NCBI RefSeq assembly: GCF_015277775.1
Contig: NZ_CP063849.1
Span: 868,001-932,000, forward strand
Direction: 5' to 3'
DNA length: 64,000 nt
Source: Paludibaculum fermentans
GTDB taxonomy: Bacteria; Acidobacteriota; Terriglobia; Bryobacterales; Bryobacteraceae
The position numbers were made by a program, and so were the translations under genes. Positions within the stretch are counted from its first letter, which is position 1. The number at the start of each line of letters is the position of its first letter. The notes under the pieces were generated by a model that saw only the letters and a program-made list of their open reading frames with translations, was not told the origin of the DNA and searched no databases. Below are positions 8,695 to 19,600 of the stretch, piece by piece.

Positions 8695-8729
8695 CGGGCA
8701 GGGCCGCCCGAAGGAGCCCTGCCCGTTTT
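8695..8729 (-). terminator. Probable terminator hairpin after the rhamnosidase gene
   Basis: A perfect 9-bp inverted repeat (CGGGCAGGG at 8695-8703 with CCCTGCCCG at 8717-8725) lies between the rhamnosidase stop and the S9 peptidase start. On the plus strand it is followed by TTTT; on the minus strand, where both flanking genes run, the trailing U-tract is poor (CTCTGTTTA). It could end rhamnosidase transcription and separate the two genes. Confidence 0.5.
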
Positions 8730-8745
8730 GGTATGGATTGAGTGT

Positions 8746-11700
8746 CTACTGGCCCATAAACGTGTAGCTGCCGGACTTCACCTCAAAGACGGACGCTCCG
8801 CCTTCGACATGATCCGGCTTCAGGCCGCCCGATCCGCTCGCCGCTGCTCCGGGCACGTAAACCGTGGCCGACGTGTTCGGAGGAACGGTGACATTCATCG
8901 TCACCTTGCCACTCTGCTTCGTCCAGTTGCTGACAATGCGGCCGTAAGGCGAAAGGTGGCTCGCCTTCACATGGGTCAATCCACTCGCCGTGAACGGACG
9001 GATGGAGAAGTGTTGGAAGCCCGGATGCGCCGGATCGGGCCGGATGCCCGCCAGGTACTCGTACATCCACACGCCCAGGTCGCCGATCTGCATCACGTGG
9101 TTGCCGGAGTTCATCGCTGGATCGGCCGTGTCGCCGTTCCAGAGCTCCCACACCGTGGTCGCGCCCTTCTCCACCATGTAGCCCCAGCCGGGGTAGGTCT
9201 TCTGCGTCGCGATCGTCAGCGCCAGGTCTGCGCGCCCGTTGTCCGACAGCGTCCGCATCAGCCACTGCGCGCCCACCAGGCCGACGCCCACATGGTTGTT
9301 GCTCTCCTTCTCGATCTTCGTCACCAGGCGATCGAACACCGCCGTGCGGCTCTCGCCGGGTACGAGGTCGAACGCCAGGGGCAGGATGCTGGAGGTCTGG
9401 GTGCCGTTGTCGAACTTGGAGTCGGCCTGCTTGAAATACTCGCGCAGGAACGCGGCCTTCACGGTGCCGGCCAGCGTCTGGTATTCGGCGATGTCCGCCG
9501 TCTGGCCCGCCAGCTTCGCATAGCGGCTCATCAGCTCCAGCATGTGATAGTAGTAGGCCGTGCTGAGCAGCGCACCCGCGGTAACGCGCGTCGGATCCTG
9601 CGAGTGGATCAGTTCCGGCTTCTCCGGCGGCACGCACCAGTCGCCATAGGTGTTCTTCGGCATGATGCCGTTTTTCAGGAACCCGCGCATGTACTCCACC
9701 CACTTCCGCATCGCCGGATAGTTCCGTTCGATGACGCGCGAGTCGCCGTATTGCTCATAGACCATGTTCGGAGCCAGGATGAACGTGCTGGGCCACACAA
9801 TACCGTCGTTGTACAGCACCCAGTAGCTGGGCGAGACGTCAGGGATGCTGCCGGATTCGCGCTGCGAATCCTTGAGATCGTTCATCCACTTCGTATAGAA
9901 CGAAGCGATGTCGAACAGGTAGCTTTCGCTGCGGCTCACCACGCTGCGGTCGCCCAGCCAGCCCTGCCGCTCGTCGCGCTGGGGGCAGTCGGTGGGAATA
10001 CTGCGGTAGTTGCCCCGGATCCCCCAGTAGATGTTGTGGTGGATCTTATTGAGCATCGGATCGGACGATTCGAAGTCGCCCGTACGCGCCATCGCATCGT
10101 GCACCACGCGGCCCTCGATGGAAGCCAGTGTCGGTTTGCCGGGATACCCAGTGACCTCGACGAACCGGAAGCCGTGGTAAGTGAAGCGCGGTTCCCAGGT
10201 CTCCGCCGCTCCGCCTTTGAGTGTGTACAGGTCGGTGGCCCGCGCCGACCGCAGGTTGTCGAGATAGAGGTTGCCGTCCGGCCTCAGAGTCTCGGCGTGG
10301 CGCAGCATCACCTGGTCGCCCTTGCGGCCGGTCACCCGGAGGCGAAGCCAGCCAACCATGTTCTGGCCCATGTCGAAGATGTAGACCCCGGGCCGGATCT
10401 CGCTCACCTTCATCGGTTTGAGGGTCTCAATCACCTTCAGCGGCTCAGCCATCTGCGCTTCCAGCGCGCCCTGCGGCGGCTGCAACGCTTCCACCGGCTG
10501 CCACTTGGAGTCGTCGAAGCCCGCATTGGCCCAGCCGGAGATCTCCTTCGTCGCGTCGTACTCCTCGCCGTCGTACTCGTTATTGACGCGTACCGGCCCG
10601 TCCGTTGTCATCTTCCACGTAGGGTCGCTGACGACGGTTTCGTGTTTCCCGTCGGCGTACTCCAGTTCCAGTTGCAGCAGAAGTTTGGGAACGTCATAGC
10701 CCACCATCCCGATGGGAACCTGGTTGCGCGGAGCCCAATAGCGCCCGTTGCCCAGCATCACGCCGAGGGCGTTCTCTCCGGACTTCAACTGCTTCGTCAC
10801 GTCGTGCGTGACATAGAAGACCCGCTTCGCGTACTCGGAAAGATTGGGCGAAAGGACGTCATCACCCGCCTTCGACCCGTTCACATACAGCTCGCTTAAG
10901 CCGAGGCCGGAAACATAAGCCGTGGCGCGCCGCAGACCACTGCCCACGCTGAACTCCTTGCGCAGCATCCGCGCCGGCAAGGCTCGTTCGCCCTGGAAGC
11001 CCACGTCGCCCCAGGGCTTCATGCCGAAGCCGCCCAGCTCTCGAGCCGCCGTCCACGGACCCGTCTCCGACGCGGCTGCCTGCCAGCCGGAGCCGCTCCG
11101 CAACACCAGCGGTTCGCCCGAAGTGAACTGAACTTGTAGCGCGCCGATCAGCCCGGCCGGGTCTTCCCGCGTATTCTTCGCCTGGACAAGGATTACGTTC
11201 TCGCCCTGCTTCAACAGGGGCGCCACGTCGAGTACCTCCGGCAGGCTCGGCTGGTTGCCGCGGCCCGCCGGTTTGCCGTTGATCGAAAGCTCAAAGCTGT
11301 TGTCGGCGCCCAGGACGAACATGGCGTGCCGCATCGTCCGGCCCGCGGGGAGCGTGACTTTGGCTGAGAACCAGCGCGTCGCCGCCGGAGCCTTGACGGC
11401 CGGGTTGCCCTCGTCAAACCAGATCCACTTGGAGGTGGTGATCAGTTGGAACGGGCTGTTGGGGGACCGGTAGTCCGCATAAGCACCCTGTCCGATCCAC
11501 TTGCCTTTCCAGTCGGATGCCTGCAGCAGGCCCATCGACCACTGGCCCGTTTCACTCCACGCCGAGAGATTGCCGGCCTGGTCCCACACCTGCACCTGCC
11601 AGTACGCCGCCATCCCTGTTTCCAACACTTTGCCCCGATATGGGACCAGAATGCTCTGCGCCGTCTCCACCTTGCCGGAATCCCACAAGTCGCCCGTGCC

Positions 11701-11934
11701 CGACTTGAGATTCGCCGGCGAGGAGGCCACCAGTACCCGGTAGGCCGACTGCGCCAATCCGCGCGCCGTGGGGGTGCGCGCCTCCAGAACCCAACTCAAA
11801 CGTGGTGCTGTTTCCGAGATGCCTGACGGGTTCCTGCGATGCTCCACGGTGAGCCCCGCGGGTTTCAATGCCGAGGGCGCGGCGGTTAGCAAAGCCGCCC
11901 CCATCAATGCTAAGCTAGACAACCACTTGTACAT
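8746..11934 (-). CDS. Secreted alpha-L-rhamnosidase, GH78
   Basis: The start at 11934 is preferred over the in-frame ATG at 11955 because GAAGGA lies 7 nt before it, and it leaves a clean signal peptide (MYKWLSSLALMGAALLTAAPS). The 1062-residue protein has the GH78 order: a fibronectin-like N-terminal domain (LTVEHRRNPSGI, PRLSWVLEA, YRVLVASS), beta-sandwich domains with the Bac_rhamnosid_N core (RKEFSVGSGLRRATAYVSGLG), an (alpha/alpha)6 barrel, and a C-terminal beta domain. Acidic active-site signatures are DCPQRDERQGWLGD near residue 650 and TTVWELWNGD near 928. It releases terminal L-rhamnose from plant or microbial glycans. No rhamnose uptake or catabolism genes are adjacent. Confidence 0.9.
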   Translation of the reverse strand: MYKWLSSLALMGAALLTAAPSALKPAGLTVEHRRNPSGISETAPRLSWVLEARTPTARGLAQSAYRVLVASSPANLKSGTGDLWDSGKVETAQSILVPYRGKVLETGMAAYWQVQVWDQAGNLSAWSETGQWSMGLLQASDWKGKWIGQGAYADYRSPNSPFQLITTSKWIWFDEGNPAVKAPAATRWFSAKVTLPAGRTMRHAMFVLGADNSFELSINGKPAGRGNQPSLPEVLDVAPLLKQGENVILVQAKNTREDPAGLIGALQVQFTSGEPLVLRSGSGWQAAASETGPWTAARELGGFGMKPWGDVGFQGERALPARMLRKEFSVGSGLRRATAYVSGLGLSELYVNGSKAGDDVLSPNLSEYAKRVFYVTHDVTKQLKSGENALGVMLGNGRYWAPRNQVPIGMVGYDVPKLLLQLELEYADGKHETVVSDPTWKMTTDGPVRVNNEYDGEEYDATKEISGWANAGFDDSKWQPVEALQPPQGALEAQMAEPLKVIETLKPMKVSEIRPGVYIFDMGQNMVGWLRLRVTGRKGDQVMLRHAETLRPDGNLYLDNLRSARATDLYTLKGGAAETWEPRFTYHGFRFVEVTGYPGKPTLASIEGRVVHDAMARTGDFESSDPMLNKIHHNIYWGIRGNYRSIPTDCPQRDERQGWLGDRSVVSRSESYLFDIASFYTKWMNDLKDSQRESGSIPDVSPSYWVLYNDGIVWPSTFILAPNMVYEQYGDSRVIERNYPAMRKWVEYMRGFLKNGIMPKNTYGDWCVPPEKPELIHSQDPTRVTAGALLSTAYYYHMLELMSRYAKLAGQTADIAEYQTLAGTVKAAFLREYFKQADSKFDNGTQTSSILPLAFDLVPGESRTAVFDRLVTKIEKESNNHVGVGLVGAQWLMRTLSDNGRADLALTIATQKTYPGWGYMVEKGATTVWELWNGDTADPAMNSGNHVMQIGDLGVWMYEYLAGIRPDPAHPGFQHFSIRPFTASGLTHVKASHLSPYGRIVSNWTKQSGKVTMNVTVPPNTSATVYVPGAAASGSGGLKPDHVEGGASVFEVKSGSYTFMGQ

Positions 11935-12161
11935 GGATAAGTCCTTCGCGATCACTTCTATGGATAAGCCCCGCCTGGTAGCGGGAACCCCCTATTCCAT
12001 CCAAAATAGAAGCTCAGCGCAAGGCGGCCGGAACGGTGCCTCAATGGAGCCTATCAAAAGTTTCTTGAGCATTGAAAAGTAACGTCGATAGCACGACGGT
12101 CGCCAGTCTATGTACCAGTGTGCCTTGCGCCCCCCTGTTCTCGGGTGACTCAAATTCTGAA

Positions 12162-13559
12162 ATGACGGAAACCCTGTTGACCTCTAGAACTTTCTCCGGC
12201 CGATGGGCCGCCATAACCCTTGCTGTTCTCGCGCTGGCCGGAACTGGCTGTAATCGTGGTGGAGCGGCTTCCAAGAAGGATGCGGCAGCTAAGAAAGGCG
12301 ACGCCGTGCCGGTGAGCCTCACCGCCGTCGCCCAACGTGATGTGCCGCTGGATCTCGAAGTGATCGGGAACATCGAAGCTTACTCGGTGATCTCCATGCG
12401 TTCGCAGGTCAGCGGTCTGCTCCAGAAGGTCCATTTCAAGGAAGGCGACTTCGTGTCGAAAGGACAGGTCCTGTTCTCCATCGACCCCAGTCCGTTCAAC
12501 GCCGCCCTCCGCGAAGCTGAGGCGAATCTGGCGCGGTCGGAAGCCCAGATCGGCCAGGCGCAGGCGACGCTCAAGCGCGATATCGCCCAGGCCAAGTACT
12601 CCGGGCAGCAGGCCGACCGCTATAAGTCGCTGCAAAAGGAAGGCATCGTCTCCAAGGAACAGGTGGACCAGTTCACGACCGCCGCCGATACCAATTCCGA
12701 GATCATCCGCGTCGACGAAGCCGCCATCCGCAGCGCCGAAGCCTCCCTGGTCGCCTCCCGCGCGCAGGCCGACAACGCCAGGATCCAGGTGGGCTACACC
12801 ACCATCCGTTCGCCCATCGACGGCCGCACCGGCAACATCGCCGTCAAGGAAGGCAACATCGTCTCCTCCAACACGATTGAGCTGACCTCCATCAATCAGA
12901 TCCAGCCCATCTATGTGACCTTCTCGGCGCCGGAATCGAATCTTGCGGAGATCAAAAAGTTTGCCGCGGAAGGCAAACTGCAGGTCACGGTTCTGCCCTC
13001 GGAGGGCGAGGAAGTCACGCCCGAGGTCGGCACACTCACCTTTGTCGACAACAATGTCGACGCCACCACCGGCACCATCAAGCTCAAGGGGACCTTCCAG
13101 AACGCCGGCCGCCATCTCTGGCCCGGCGCGTTCGTCCGGGTCCGGCTGCGCCTGTCCACCCGCAAGAATGCACTGATCGTGCCTGCCCAGGCCATTCAGG
13201 AAGGCCAGGACGGCCAGTTCGTCTACATCGCCACCGACAAGATGACCGTCGAACAGCGTCCGGTGAAGGTGGGCTCCCGCAGCGGTCAGGATATGGTGAT
13301 CGATCAGGGTGTGGAAGCGGGCGAAAAGGTCGTGGTCGAAGGCCAGCTCCGGCTTGCGCCCGGCATGAAGATCCGTGTCCGCGAAGGACGGCCCGGCGGT
13401 CCGGGCAAGGGTGGGAAGAAGGGCGGCGGTGGTGCACCCGCTGCTACCGCGGCCGAAACTCCGCAGGGCGCTCCCGCAGCCGACGCCCCGCCTTCACAGG
13501 ACGGTAGTACAACTCCGGGCGCCCGCAAGGGCCGCAAGGGCGAGCACAAAAAACAGTGA
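12162..13559 (+). CDS. RND efflux adaptor (membrane fusion protein), MdtA/AcrA-like
   Basis: The frame is open from a TTG at 12072, but the ATG at 12162 gives a protein that begins with a positively charged start and a signal/lipoprotein-like segment (WAAITLAVLALAGTGC); neither start has a strong ribosome binding site. The product is about 465 residues. It shows a biotinyl-lipoyl half-motif (AYSVISMRSQVSGLLQKVHFKEGDFVSKGQVLFSIDP), a long alpha-hairpin coiled coil (about 80-160), the returning lipoyl half (IRSPIDGRTGNIAVKEGNIV), a beta-barrel and a membrane-proximal domain. The last 55 residues are Gly/Ala/Pro/Lys-rich and unusual for the family. It links the two pumps encoded next to an outer-membrane channel not present in the window. 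Confidence 0.88.
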   Translation: MTETLLTSRTFSGRWAAITLAVLALAGTGCNRGGAASKKDAAAKKGDAVPVSLTAVAQRDVPLDLEVIGNIEAYSVISMRSQVSGLLQKVHFKEGDFVSKGQVLFSIDPSPFNAALREAEANLARSEAQIGQAQATLKRDIAQAKYSGQQADRYKSLQKEGIVSKEQVDQFTTAADTNSEIIRVDEAAIRSAEASLVASRAQADNARIQVGYTTIRSPIDGRTGNIAVKEGNIVSSNTIELTSINQIQPIYVTFSAPESNLAEIKKFAAEGKLQVTVLPSEGEEVTPEVGTLTFVDNNVDATTGTIKLKGTFQNAGRHLWPGAFVRVRLRLSTRKNALIVPAQAIQEGQDGQFVYIATDKMTVEQRPVKVGSRSGQDMVIDQGVEAGEKVVVEGQLRLAPGMKIRVREGRPGGPGKGGKKGGGGAPAATAAETPQGAPAADAPPSQDGSTTPGARKGRKGEHKKQ

Positions 13560-16500
13560 ACATCTGCGAGACTTTCATCCGTAGACCCATTGCTACCAGC
13601 CTGCTGATGCTGGCGGTGGCGCTGTTTGGCATCCTGGCCTACCGGGCACTGCCCGTCAGTGACATGCCGCGCGTGGACTTTCCCACGCTGGTCGTCTCCG
13701 CCAGCCTGCCTGGAGCCAACCCGGACACCATGGCGTCGGCCGTGGCCACTCCGTTGGAGCGCCAGTTTACGGGCATCGCCGGCCTGGATTCGATGATCTC
13801 GTCGAACTCCACCGGCAACTCCCAGATCACGCTCACGTTCGATCTGTCCCGCGATCTGGACGGGGCCGCCGTCGACGTCGAGACCGCGATCGCCGAGGCC
13901 ATGCCGCTGCTGCCGCCCGGCATGCCCAGCCCTCCGTCATTCCGCAAGTTCAATCCCGGCGACGCCCCGGTGATCTTCCTCAGCCTCACCACGACAGTCC
14001 TGCCCATGTGGAAGCTGGACGAGTACGCGCAGAACATCATCGCCCAGCGGCTCTCCATGGTGAACGGCGTGGCCCAGGTGCAGGTGATGGGCGCGCAGAA
14101 GTACGCCGTCCGCGTGCAGATCGATCCCGATGCGCTGGCGTCCAAAAAGATTGGCCTCAACGAAGTCAGCCAGGCGCTCTCCGACTGGAACGTAAACGAA
14201 CCCACGGGCACGTTGTACGGGCCGCATCAGGCCTTCAACGTCCTGGCCAGCGGCCAGCTCATGCGCGCCAAGGATTATGAATCCCTGGTAGTTACCTATC
14301 GCAACGGGGCCGCGGTCCGGCTGCGCGACGTGGCGAATGTGCTGGATAGCGTCGAGGACGACAAGACCGCCTCCTGGATTTACTCCGGCAGCACCAATGA
14401 GCGCGCCATCAACCTGATGGTGATGCGCCAGCCCGACAGCAACACCATCGAAGTGACCGATGCCGTCAAGGCGCTGATCCCGATGTTCCAGGCGCAGCTG
14501 CCGCCCAGTGTGACGCTGGCCGTGCGCGGTGACCGCTCCAAGAACATCCGCGAATCGTTCACCGACATTCAGATGACCATGGCCGTCACCCTCGGCCTGG
14601 TGATCATGGTGATCTTCATCTTCCTGCGGAACCTTTCGGCCACCGCGATCCCCACCATGGCGCTGCCGTTCTCCATCATCGGAACGTTCTCCATCATGTA
14701 TGTGCTGGACTTCAGCCTGAATAACATCTCGCTGATGGCCCTCATCCTGTGCGTCGGCTTCGTTGTAGATGATGCCATCGTGATGCTGGAGAACATCGTC
14801 CGCCACATGGAGAAGGGCGAGACCGCCATGCAGGCCAGCCTGCGCGGCTCGCGGGAGATCGGCTTCACCATCGTTTCGATGACCATCTCGCTGGCCGCCG
14901 TTTTCATCCCGCTGCTCTTCATGGGCGGCATCCTGGGCCGGCTCTTCCGCGAATTCGCCGTCTCCATCTGCGTGGCCATCCTCATCTCGGGGATGGTCTC
15001 GGTCTCGCTGACCCCGATGCTGTGCAGCCGCTTTCTACGGCCTGTGAACCCGCTCAACCACGGCTGGTTCTACAACATCATCGAGCGCGGCTTTATGGCC
15101 ATCCACCGGGTCTATGAGCGCAGCCTGGGCTGGGTGCTGCACCACCGGCCTGTGATGCTCGCCATCTTCGTGATTATTCTCGGAGTCACCGGCTGGCTCT
15201 TCACCGTCGTGCAGAAAGGCTTCATCCCGGAGGTCGACAGCGACCAGATGGTCGTCACCGTCGAGGCCGCGCAAGGCACGTCGTTCTTCCAAATGGCGAA
15301 GTACCAGCAGCGCGTCGGCGAGATCCTGCGCAAGGATCCCAATGTCGACACCATCATGTTGAGCGCCGGCGGTTCGTTCAACTCCAGCGCCAGCTCCGGC
15401 CGCCTGATGATCCAGTTGAAGCCGCGCCGCGAACGCGAGCTCAACGTCTTCGAGGTCGTCAACGAACTGCGCCCCAAACTGGCCGCCGTCTCCGGCATTC
15501 GCGCCTTCCCCTCCGTGCCCGCCGCCATCCGCATCGGCGGCCGCCGCTCGAAAGCTCAGTACGATTTCACCCTGCAATCGCCCGATACCGCGGAACTCTA
15601 CGCCGAGGCGACCAAGTTCGAAGCGGTGGTCGCCAAACTGCCCGGCCTGCTCGACGTCTCCTCCGACCTCGAAGTCAAGAACCCGCGCGTCAACGTCACC
15701 ATCGATCGGGACAAAGCGGCCGCCCTACAGCTGAACCTCCTGCAGGTCCAGAATTCGCTCTACAGCGCCTTCGGTCCGCGCTGGGCCACCACCATCTACT
15801 CCTCCATGAGCCAGAACCGCGTGCTCATGGAGCTCCAGCCTAAGTTCCAGGCCCATCCCGACACCATCCCGACTCTGTTCTTCAAATCAGACAACGGAAA
15901 CGTCGTGCCTTTCCAGTCCTTCGGCAAGATGTACATCGATGCCGGTCCGCTCACCGTCAACCACTCCGGCCAGCTCCCGTCCGTCACCATTTCGTTCAAC
16001 CTGCGGCCCGGCATGGCTCTCGGCGATGCGGTCGACCTCATTCAGGACGCCGCCATCAGAAACCTGCCGGCGACCATTACCCCCAGCTTCCAGGGCACCG
16101 CCAAGGCCTTCCAGGACTCTTTGAAGAACCTGGGCCTGCTGTTGCTGGTTGCCATCCTGGTCGTCTACATCGTGCTGGGTGTCCTCTATGAGAGCTACAT
16201 CCACCCGCTGACCATCCTCTCCGGCCTGCCCTCGGCCGGCTTCGGGGCGCTGCTCACCCTGCTCATCTTCAACGTCGAATTGAACATCTATGGTTTCGTC
16301 GGCATGATCCTGCTCATCGGACTCGTGAAGAAGAACGCGATCATGCAGATCGACTTCGCGCTCGAGGCCGAACGCAAGGAAGGGAAGTCGCCGGCCGAGG
16401 CAATCTACGAAGGCTGCCTCACCCGTTTCCGTCCCATCATGATGACCACCATGTCCGCCCTGCTCGGCGCCCTGCCCATCTCGCTGGGTTACGGCGCCGG

Positions 16501-16693
16501 TGGCGAAGCCCGCCGCCCGCTCGGTCTCACGGTCATGGGTGGCCTCGTCTGCTCCCAATTGCTCACGCTCTATTTGACCCCAGTGGTCTACACCTATATG
16601 GCTTCTATCGTGGATCGCTGGCCGTCCCGGCATAAGAAGGCCCCCCTCGACGCGCTCCCGGCCGGAATCACCCCCAGCGGAACTGCCAAATGA
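13556..16693 (+). CDS. RND efflux inner-membrane pump, MdtB-like
   Basis: This 1045-residue HAE1-family transporter starts with GTG, overlapping the adaptor stop by 4 nt (GTGA). It shows the family N-terminus (ICETFIRRPIATSLLMLAVALFGILAYRALPVSDMPRVDFPT), the TM4 proton-relay aspartates (CVGFVVDDAIVMLENIVRHME), a large periplasmic loop after TM1 and another after TM7, and the final helices with PLGLTVMGGLVCSQLLTLYLTPVVYTYM. It exports drugs, bile-salt-like compounds or metabolites by proton antiport; the substrate is unknown. The closest pattern is the MdtB/MdtC heteromeric system, since a paralogous pump gene follows directly with a 4-nt overlap. Confidence 0.9.
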   Translation: MNICETFIRRPIATSLLMLAVALFGILAYRALPVSDMPRVDFPTLVVSASLPGANPDTMASAVATPLERQFTGIAGLDSMISSNSTGNSQITLTFDLSRDLDGAAVDVETAIAEAMPLLPPGMPSPPSFRKFNPGDAPVIFLSLTTTVLPMWKLDEYAQNIIAQRLSMVNGVAQVQVMGAQKYAVRVQIDPDALASKKIGLNEVSQALSDWNVNEPTGTLYGPHQAFNVLASGQLMRAKDYESLVVTYRNGAAVRLRDVANVLDSVEDDKTASWIYSGSTNERAINLMVMRQPDSNTIEVTDAVKALIPMFQAQLPPSVTLAVRGDRSKNIRESFTDIQMTMAVTLGLVIMVIFIFLRNLSATAIPTMALPFSIIGTFSIMYVLDFSLNNISLMALILCVGFVVDDAIVMLENIVRHMEKGETAMQASLRGSREIGFTIVSMTISLAAVFIPLLFMGGILGRLFREFAVSICVAILISGMVSVSLTPMLCSRFLRPVNPLNHGWFYNIIERGFMAIHRVYERSLGWVLHHRPVMLAIFVIILGVTGWLFTVVQKGFIPEVDSDQMVVTVEAAQGTSFFQMAKYQQRVGEILRKDPNVDTIMLSAGGSFNSSASSGRLMIQLKPRRERELNVFEVVNELRPKLAAVSGIRAFPSVPAAIRIGGRRSKAQYDFTLQSPDTAELYAEATKFEAVVAKLPGLLDVSSDLEVKNPRVNVTIDRDKAAALQLNLLQVQNSLYSAFGPRWATTIYSSMSQNRVLMELQPKFQAHPDTIPTLFFKSDNGNVVPFQSFGKMYIDAGPLTVNHSGQLPSVTISFNLRPGMALGDAVDLIQDAAIRNLPATITPSFQGTAKAFQDSLKNLGLLLLVAILVVYIVLGVLYESYIHPLTILSGLPSAGFGALLTLLIFNVELNIYGFVGMILLIGLVKKNAIMQIDFALEAERKEGKSPAEAIYEGCLTRFRPIMMTTMSALLGALPISLGYGAGGEARRPLGLTVMGGLVCSQLLTLYLTPVVYTYMASIVDRWPSRHKKAPLDALPAGITPSGTAK

Positions 16694-19600
16694 ACATTTC
16701 CGAACTCTTTATCAAACGGCCCATCGCCACCAGCCTTTTCATGTGCGCCATCATTCTGTTCGGAATGGTGGCCTACCGCTCCCTCGCGGTCAGCGATTTG
16801 CCCAACGTGGATTTCCCCACGTTGCTGGTCACGGCCAGCCTGCCCGGCGCTAATCCGGAAACCATGGCTTCCGCCGTCGCCACCCCGATGGAGAACCAGT
16901 TCTCGACCATCGCCGGCCTGAACTCGATGACCTCGGTGAACTCGCAGGGCGCCACCCAGATCACGCTGGAATTCGACCTCAGCCGCAGCCTCGATGGAGC
17001 CGCCGTCGACGTCCAGGCGGCCATTACCCAGGCTTCGCGCCTGCTGCCGCCCGGCATGCCCACGCCGCCGACGTTCACCAAGGTGAACCCGGCCGACCAG
17101 CCCATCCTCTATCTGGCGCTTACCTCCACCACGCTGCCGCTGTATACCCTCGACGAATACGCCGAAACCCGCATCGCCCAGCGCATCTCCATGGTCAGCG
17201 GAGTCGCGCAGGTGCAGGTGCTGGGCGCGCAGAAGTACGCCGTCCACGTGCAGATGGATCCCCAGAAACTGGCCGCGCACCAGGTGGGCATCAACGAGAT
17301 CGAAACCGCGCTCAAGAACTGGAACGTCAACCTGCCGGCCGGCTCCATCATCGGACCCCAGCGCGCATTCACCCTGCAGGCCTCCGGCCAGTTGACGAAC
17401 GCGCCCGCCTACCGGCCCCTCGTCGTCTCCTATCGCAAGGGCACGCCGGTGCGGCTGGAGGAACTCGGCCAGGTCATCGACGGTGTCGAAGACGACAAGA
17501 CGGCCTCCTGGTTCTACCGCCACGGCCCCGGTCATCGCGCCGTCGTCCTCGCCATCCAGCGCCAGCCCGGCACCAATACCATCGCCGTCACCGATGCGAT
17601 CAAGCATCTCATCCCCCTGTTCCAGTCCGAGCTGCCGCCCTCGGTGAAGATGGAGATCTTCTACGACCGCTCCGACACGATTCGCGAGTCCTATGACGAC
17701 GTCCAGTTCACGATGATCCTCACTCTCGGCCTGGTCGTCATGGTTATCTTCCTCTTCCTGAGGAACTTCTCCGCCACTGTGATTCCCAGCCTGGCGCTGC
17801 CGTTCTCGGTCATCGGCACCTTCGCCGTCATGTACCTGCTGGACTACAGCCTCGACAACCTGTCGATGATGGCGCTCATCCTCTCCATCGGTTTCGTCGT
17901 CGACGACGCCATCGTGATGCTCGAGAACATCGTGCGCCACATCGAGATGGGTGAGGAACCCATGGCCGCTGCCCTCAAGGGCTCCAAGGAGATCGGCTTC
18001 ACCATCGTCTCCATGACCCTCTCCCTGGCCGCCGTGTTCATCCCCGTCCTATTCATGGGCGGCGTGCTGGGCCGCCTGTTCAAGGAGTTCGCGGTCACCA
18101 TCTGCGTGTCGATCCTGATCTCCGGCGTCGTCTCCGTCACCCTGACACCGATGCTCTGCAGCCGCTTCCTGCGCGCCGCGCATCATCAGTCCAAGGGCTG
18201 GTTCTACAACTCGACCGAGCGCTTCTTCGAGGGCATGCTGCGGCTCTACGACAATAGCCTCCAGGTGGTCCTGCGCTTCCGCCGCGCCACGCTGGCCGTC
18301 AGCTTCGTGGTGCTGATCATCACTGGCTGGATGTTTGTCGACATTCCCAAGGGCTTCATCCCAGACCAGGATACGGATCAGATGCTGGTCACCACCGAAG
18401 CCGCGCAGGGTACCTCTTTCTACCAGATGGTGAAGTACCAGCAGGCCATCGCCGAGGAAGTGCAGGCCGACCCCAACGTCGACTCGCTGGTCTCGAGCAT
18501 CGGCGGCAACACCTCCACCACGCTCGGCGGCCCCAACTTCGGCCAGATGATCGTCCATCTCAAGCCGCGGCACGACCGCAAGATGCTGGTGAACGAGGTC
18601 ATCGACAATCTGCGACCCAAACTCACCCAATTCCCGGGCATGAAGGTCTACATCCAGAACCCGCCGGCCATCCAGATCGGCGGCCAGGTGACCAAGAGCA
18701 TCTACCAGTTCTCCATGCAGTCTCCTGACAAGGAAGAGCTCTACAAGGCATCGCGCAAAATGGAAGCCGAGATCGCCGCAATGCCCGGCCTGGAAGACGT
18801 CACCAGCAACCTGCTGGTGCAAAGCCCCCAGATCCACGTAAACATCGACCGCGACAAGTCCGCCGCGCTACAGATCAACGCCCAGCAGGTGGAAAACGCC
18901 CTATATGACGCCTATGGTCCACGCTGGGTCTCCACCATCTACGCGCCGGTGAACGAGTACAAAGTGCTGTTGGAGCTCATGCCGAAGTACCAGGCCGACC
19001 CCAACGCGCTCTCGATGCTCTACCTGAAGACGACCGCCGGCCGGCTCATCCCGCTCGATTCCGTCGCCCAGGTCACCAGCGACACCGGACCCCAGACCGT
19101 CAACCACTTCGGCCAGTTGCCCGCCGTCACCATCTCGTTCAACCTGCGCCCCGGTACCAGCCTCGGCGACACGGTGACGCAGATCGAAAAGCTCGCCAAG
19201 GAACAGCTTCCACCCACCGTCAGCACCGCCTTCCAGGGCGCGGCCAAGAGCTTCCAGAGCTCGCTCTCCAACCTCTGGCTGCTGCTCATCGTTGCGATCC
19301 TTGTGGTCTACATCGTGCTGGGCGTGCTGTACGAAAGCTATATCCACCCGCTGACCATTCTCTCCGGCCTGCCCTCCGCCGGCTTCGGAGCGTTGGTCAC
19401 GCTCTACATCTTCCATATGGATCTGAACATCTATGCGTTCGTCGGACTCATCATGCTCATTGGCATCGTGAAGAAGAACGCCATCATGCAGATCGATTTC
19501 GCGCTCGACGCCGAACGGCACCAGGGCATGAGCGCCGGAGAAGCCATCTACCAGGGCTGCCTCATCCGCTTCCGTCCCATCATGATGACCACCATGGCCG